From: Bog-473 sp963717455
Lineage (GTDB): Bacteria; Actinomycetota; Acidimicrobiia; Acidimicrobiales; RAAP-2
NCBI GenBank assembly: GCA_963717455.1
Contig: OY970336.1
Coordinates: forward strand, 4,402,001 to 4,466,000
Length of the DNA: 64,000 nt
Direction: 5' to 3'
The stretch's first letter is position 1, and every line of letters begins with the position of its first letter. Made by a program: the position numbers and the translations under genes. Of the stretch, positions 63,234 through 64,000 are shown one piece after another. The notes beneath the pieces were generated by a model. It ran no database searches. It worked only from the letters and a program-made list of their open reading frames with translations, and was not told the origin of the DNA.

Positions 63234-64000
63234 CTAGCCCAGCACGCTAAGAAACTCTGCAATCACCGCAATGTCAGCCTCGTAGTCAGCAGAAATTTCA
63301 ATTGGCTCGTAATCCGGGTTGAGCGAACTAAGCGTGATCTTGACATTGACGAGTTCACCAGTGTCATCGTCGACGACCTTCTCTGACGAGTAGATCTTGA
63401 CCGCATAGGACCCTCCTTCCTCCGGGTCGGCTGCTTCACAAGCTTGGACAAGAACAATCTTGCCCCGTCGGCTTCCTGTGGGCCGTGACCGGAAGACGCA
63501 CATTGATCCATCAGGTATGAGCGGCTCCATTGAATTGCCTAGGACTCGTGAAACGAACATGTCATTCGCCAAGGATGAACCAACTTCGATCCATCCCTCC
63601 TTTTCGACTTCGTGGCCTTCGCCGAAATATCCAGCGGCAGCTTCGAGTGAATAGACGGGCAGCAGAGACTTGAACCGATCCTGCTGCGGCGCCATCTCAT
63701 CGCTGATAAGAGTGAGATTAGGTCTTGTGGGCCCTTTCGTGCTGATTGCCTCGAGAAGATCGGCAAATGATGCCGTCCCATCCTTCTTGGCGCGCTCAAA
63801 GGCCGGTTGGTGGACAAACACGTACGCCCATGGACCTTCACCAGCCGAAGTCATCATGCGGCACCACTTTTCCGCTGCCTGACGCTTGAGGTCCGTGTTT
63901 GGCCAGATCTCACCCTTAGTCTCAACCACCCACCACTCTTCTGCGGCTCCTTCGCCTGTGACGACGATGAAGTCCGGGTAGTACTGACGCGGTCGTCCAC
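63234..64000 (-). CDS. C-terminus of a helicase/nuclease-type protein with S24 peptidase domain, partial
   Basis: The 5' part lies off the window; 255 codons are seen, without breaks. First comes a PD-(D/E)XK-like segment, YYPDFIVVTGEGAAEEWWVV then ETKGEIWPNTDLKRQAAEKW, as at the end of type III restriction-like helicases. Then a LexA/UmuD-like S24 domain: catalytic Ser in VLGNSMEPLIPDGSMCVF and Lys in GGSYAVKIYSSEK. The join of a nuclease domain and an autoproteolytic-type domain in one chain is unusual. TAG at 63236; the next gene starts 3 nt later. Confidence 0.75.
   Translation of the reverse strand, partial: GRPRQYYPDFIVVTGEGAAEEWWVVETKGEIWPNTDLKRQAAEKWCRMMTSAGEGPWAYVFVHQPAFERAKKDGTASFADLLEAISTKGPTRPNLTLISDEMAPQQDRFKSLLPVYSLEAAAGYFGEGHEVEKEGWIEVGSSLANDMFVSRVLGNSMEPLIPDGSMCVFRSRPTGSRRGKIVLVQACEAADPEEGGSYAVKIYSSEKVVDDDTGELVNVKITLSSLNPDYEPIEISADYEADIAVIAEFLSVLG

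Overview
This is 64 kb of high-GC DNA, almost certainly from an actinomycete. The lineage is an inference. A mycothiol-dependent (DinB/MDMPI-type) enzyme, PASTA, Lrp/AsnC and TetR regulators, frequent GTG starts and secreted proteins built from repeats of the type seen in Acidimicrobiia (GYWLVASDGG and SCP..FC motifs) all fit. A hopanoid gene pair (hpnA/hpnO) is also present. No rRNA is seen; there is one tRNA (Val, anticodon TAC).

Positions 1-31,200 look like ordinary chromosome: a SulP transporter (cut by the window edge), a PLP decarboxylase, lipoproteins and secreted repeat proteins, EttA, the hpnO-hpnA pair, a sulfatase, a cation/proton antiporter, a DUF1214/sulfotransferase pair, several short-chain dehydrogenases, a CoA transferase, a divergent MFS exporter/TetR pair with a palindromic operator, a CapA/phosphodiester-glycosidase pair, VOC proteins and DegV. 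Three otherwise normal genes (near 5,290, 13,580 and 29,412) carry one single-base frameshift each.

Positions 31,500-45,600 are mixed chromosome and mobile DNA. A 1,665-bp IS1380-family element (32,157-33,821) sits inside a gene for a membrane-anchored surface protein and is flanked by a CTAG duplication. Taking it out restores the C-terminal membrane anchor in frame. A second, distinct IS1380-type element (36,209-37,864) also has CTAG on both sides. A pair of overlapping tyrosine recombinase genes (41,485-43,808) is bracketed by inverted copies of a roughly 20-bp end sequence. Between these lie SRPBCC, sulfotransferase, hydrolase-adenylate cyclase, GHMP kinase, methyltransferase and PASTA genes.

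Positions 45,757 to about 56,500 hold a lower-GC, plasmid- or phage-like integrated element beside the tRNA-Val gene. It carries an integrase, a small conserved ORF and an HUH-type replication initiator gene. A second 1,665-bp IS1380 copy splits that gene (TTAG duplication; exact removal restores a 263-residue reading frame). It also carries phased GATTAC repeats resembling iterons, a MerR-like helix-turn-helix gene, a run of four small genes including a membrane protein, two decayed zinc-ribbon membrane-protein genes, and a serine recombinase gene with a broken, partly duplicated tail.

Positions 56,700-64,000 look like a defence island in decay: a SHOCT-domain protein, a truncated Mrr-like restriction gene, a DUF4352 fragment, and a compact leftward five-gene operon that runs off the window. 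The operon encodes a helicase/nuclease-type C-terminus fused to an S24 (LexA-like) peptidase domain, a predicted PD-(D/E)XK nuclease, two proteins of unknown family, and an intact SF1 helicase. The middle three genes contain nonsense codons and frameshifts; the first and last are open. I cannot assign this five-gene arrangement to any named system, and it is my main candidate for something undescribed.
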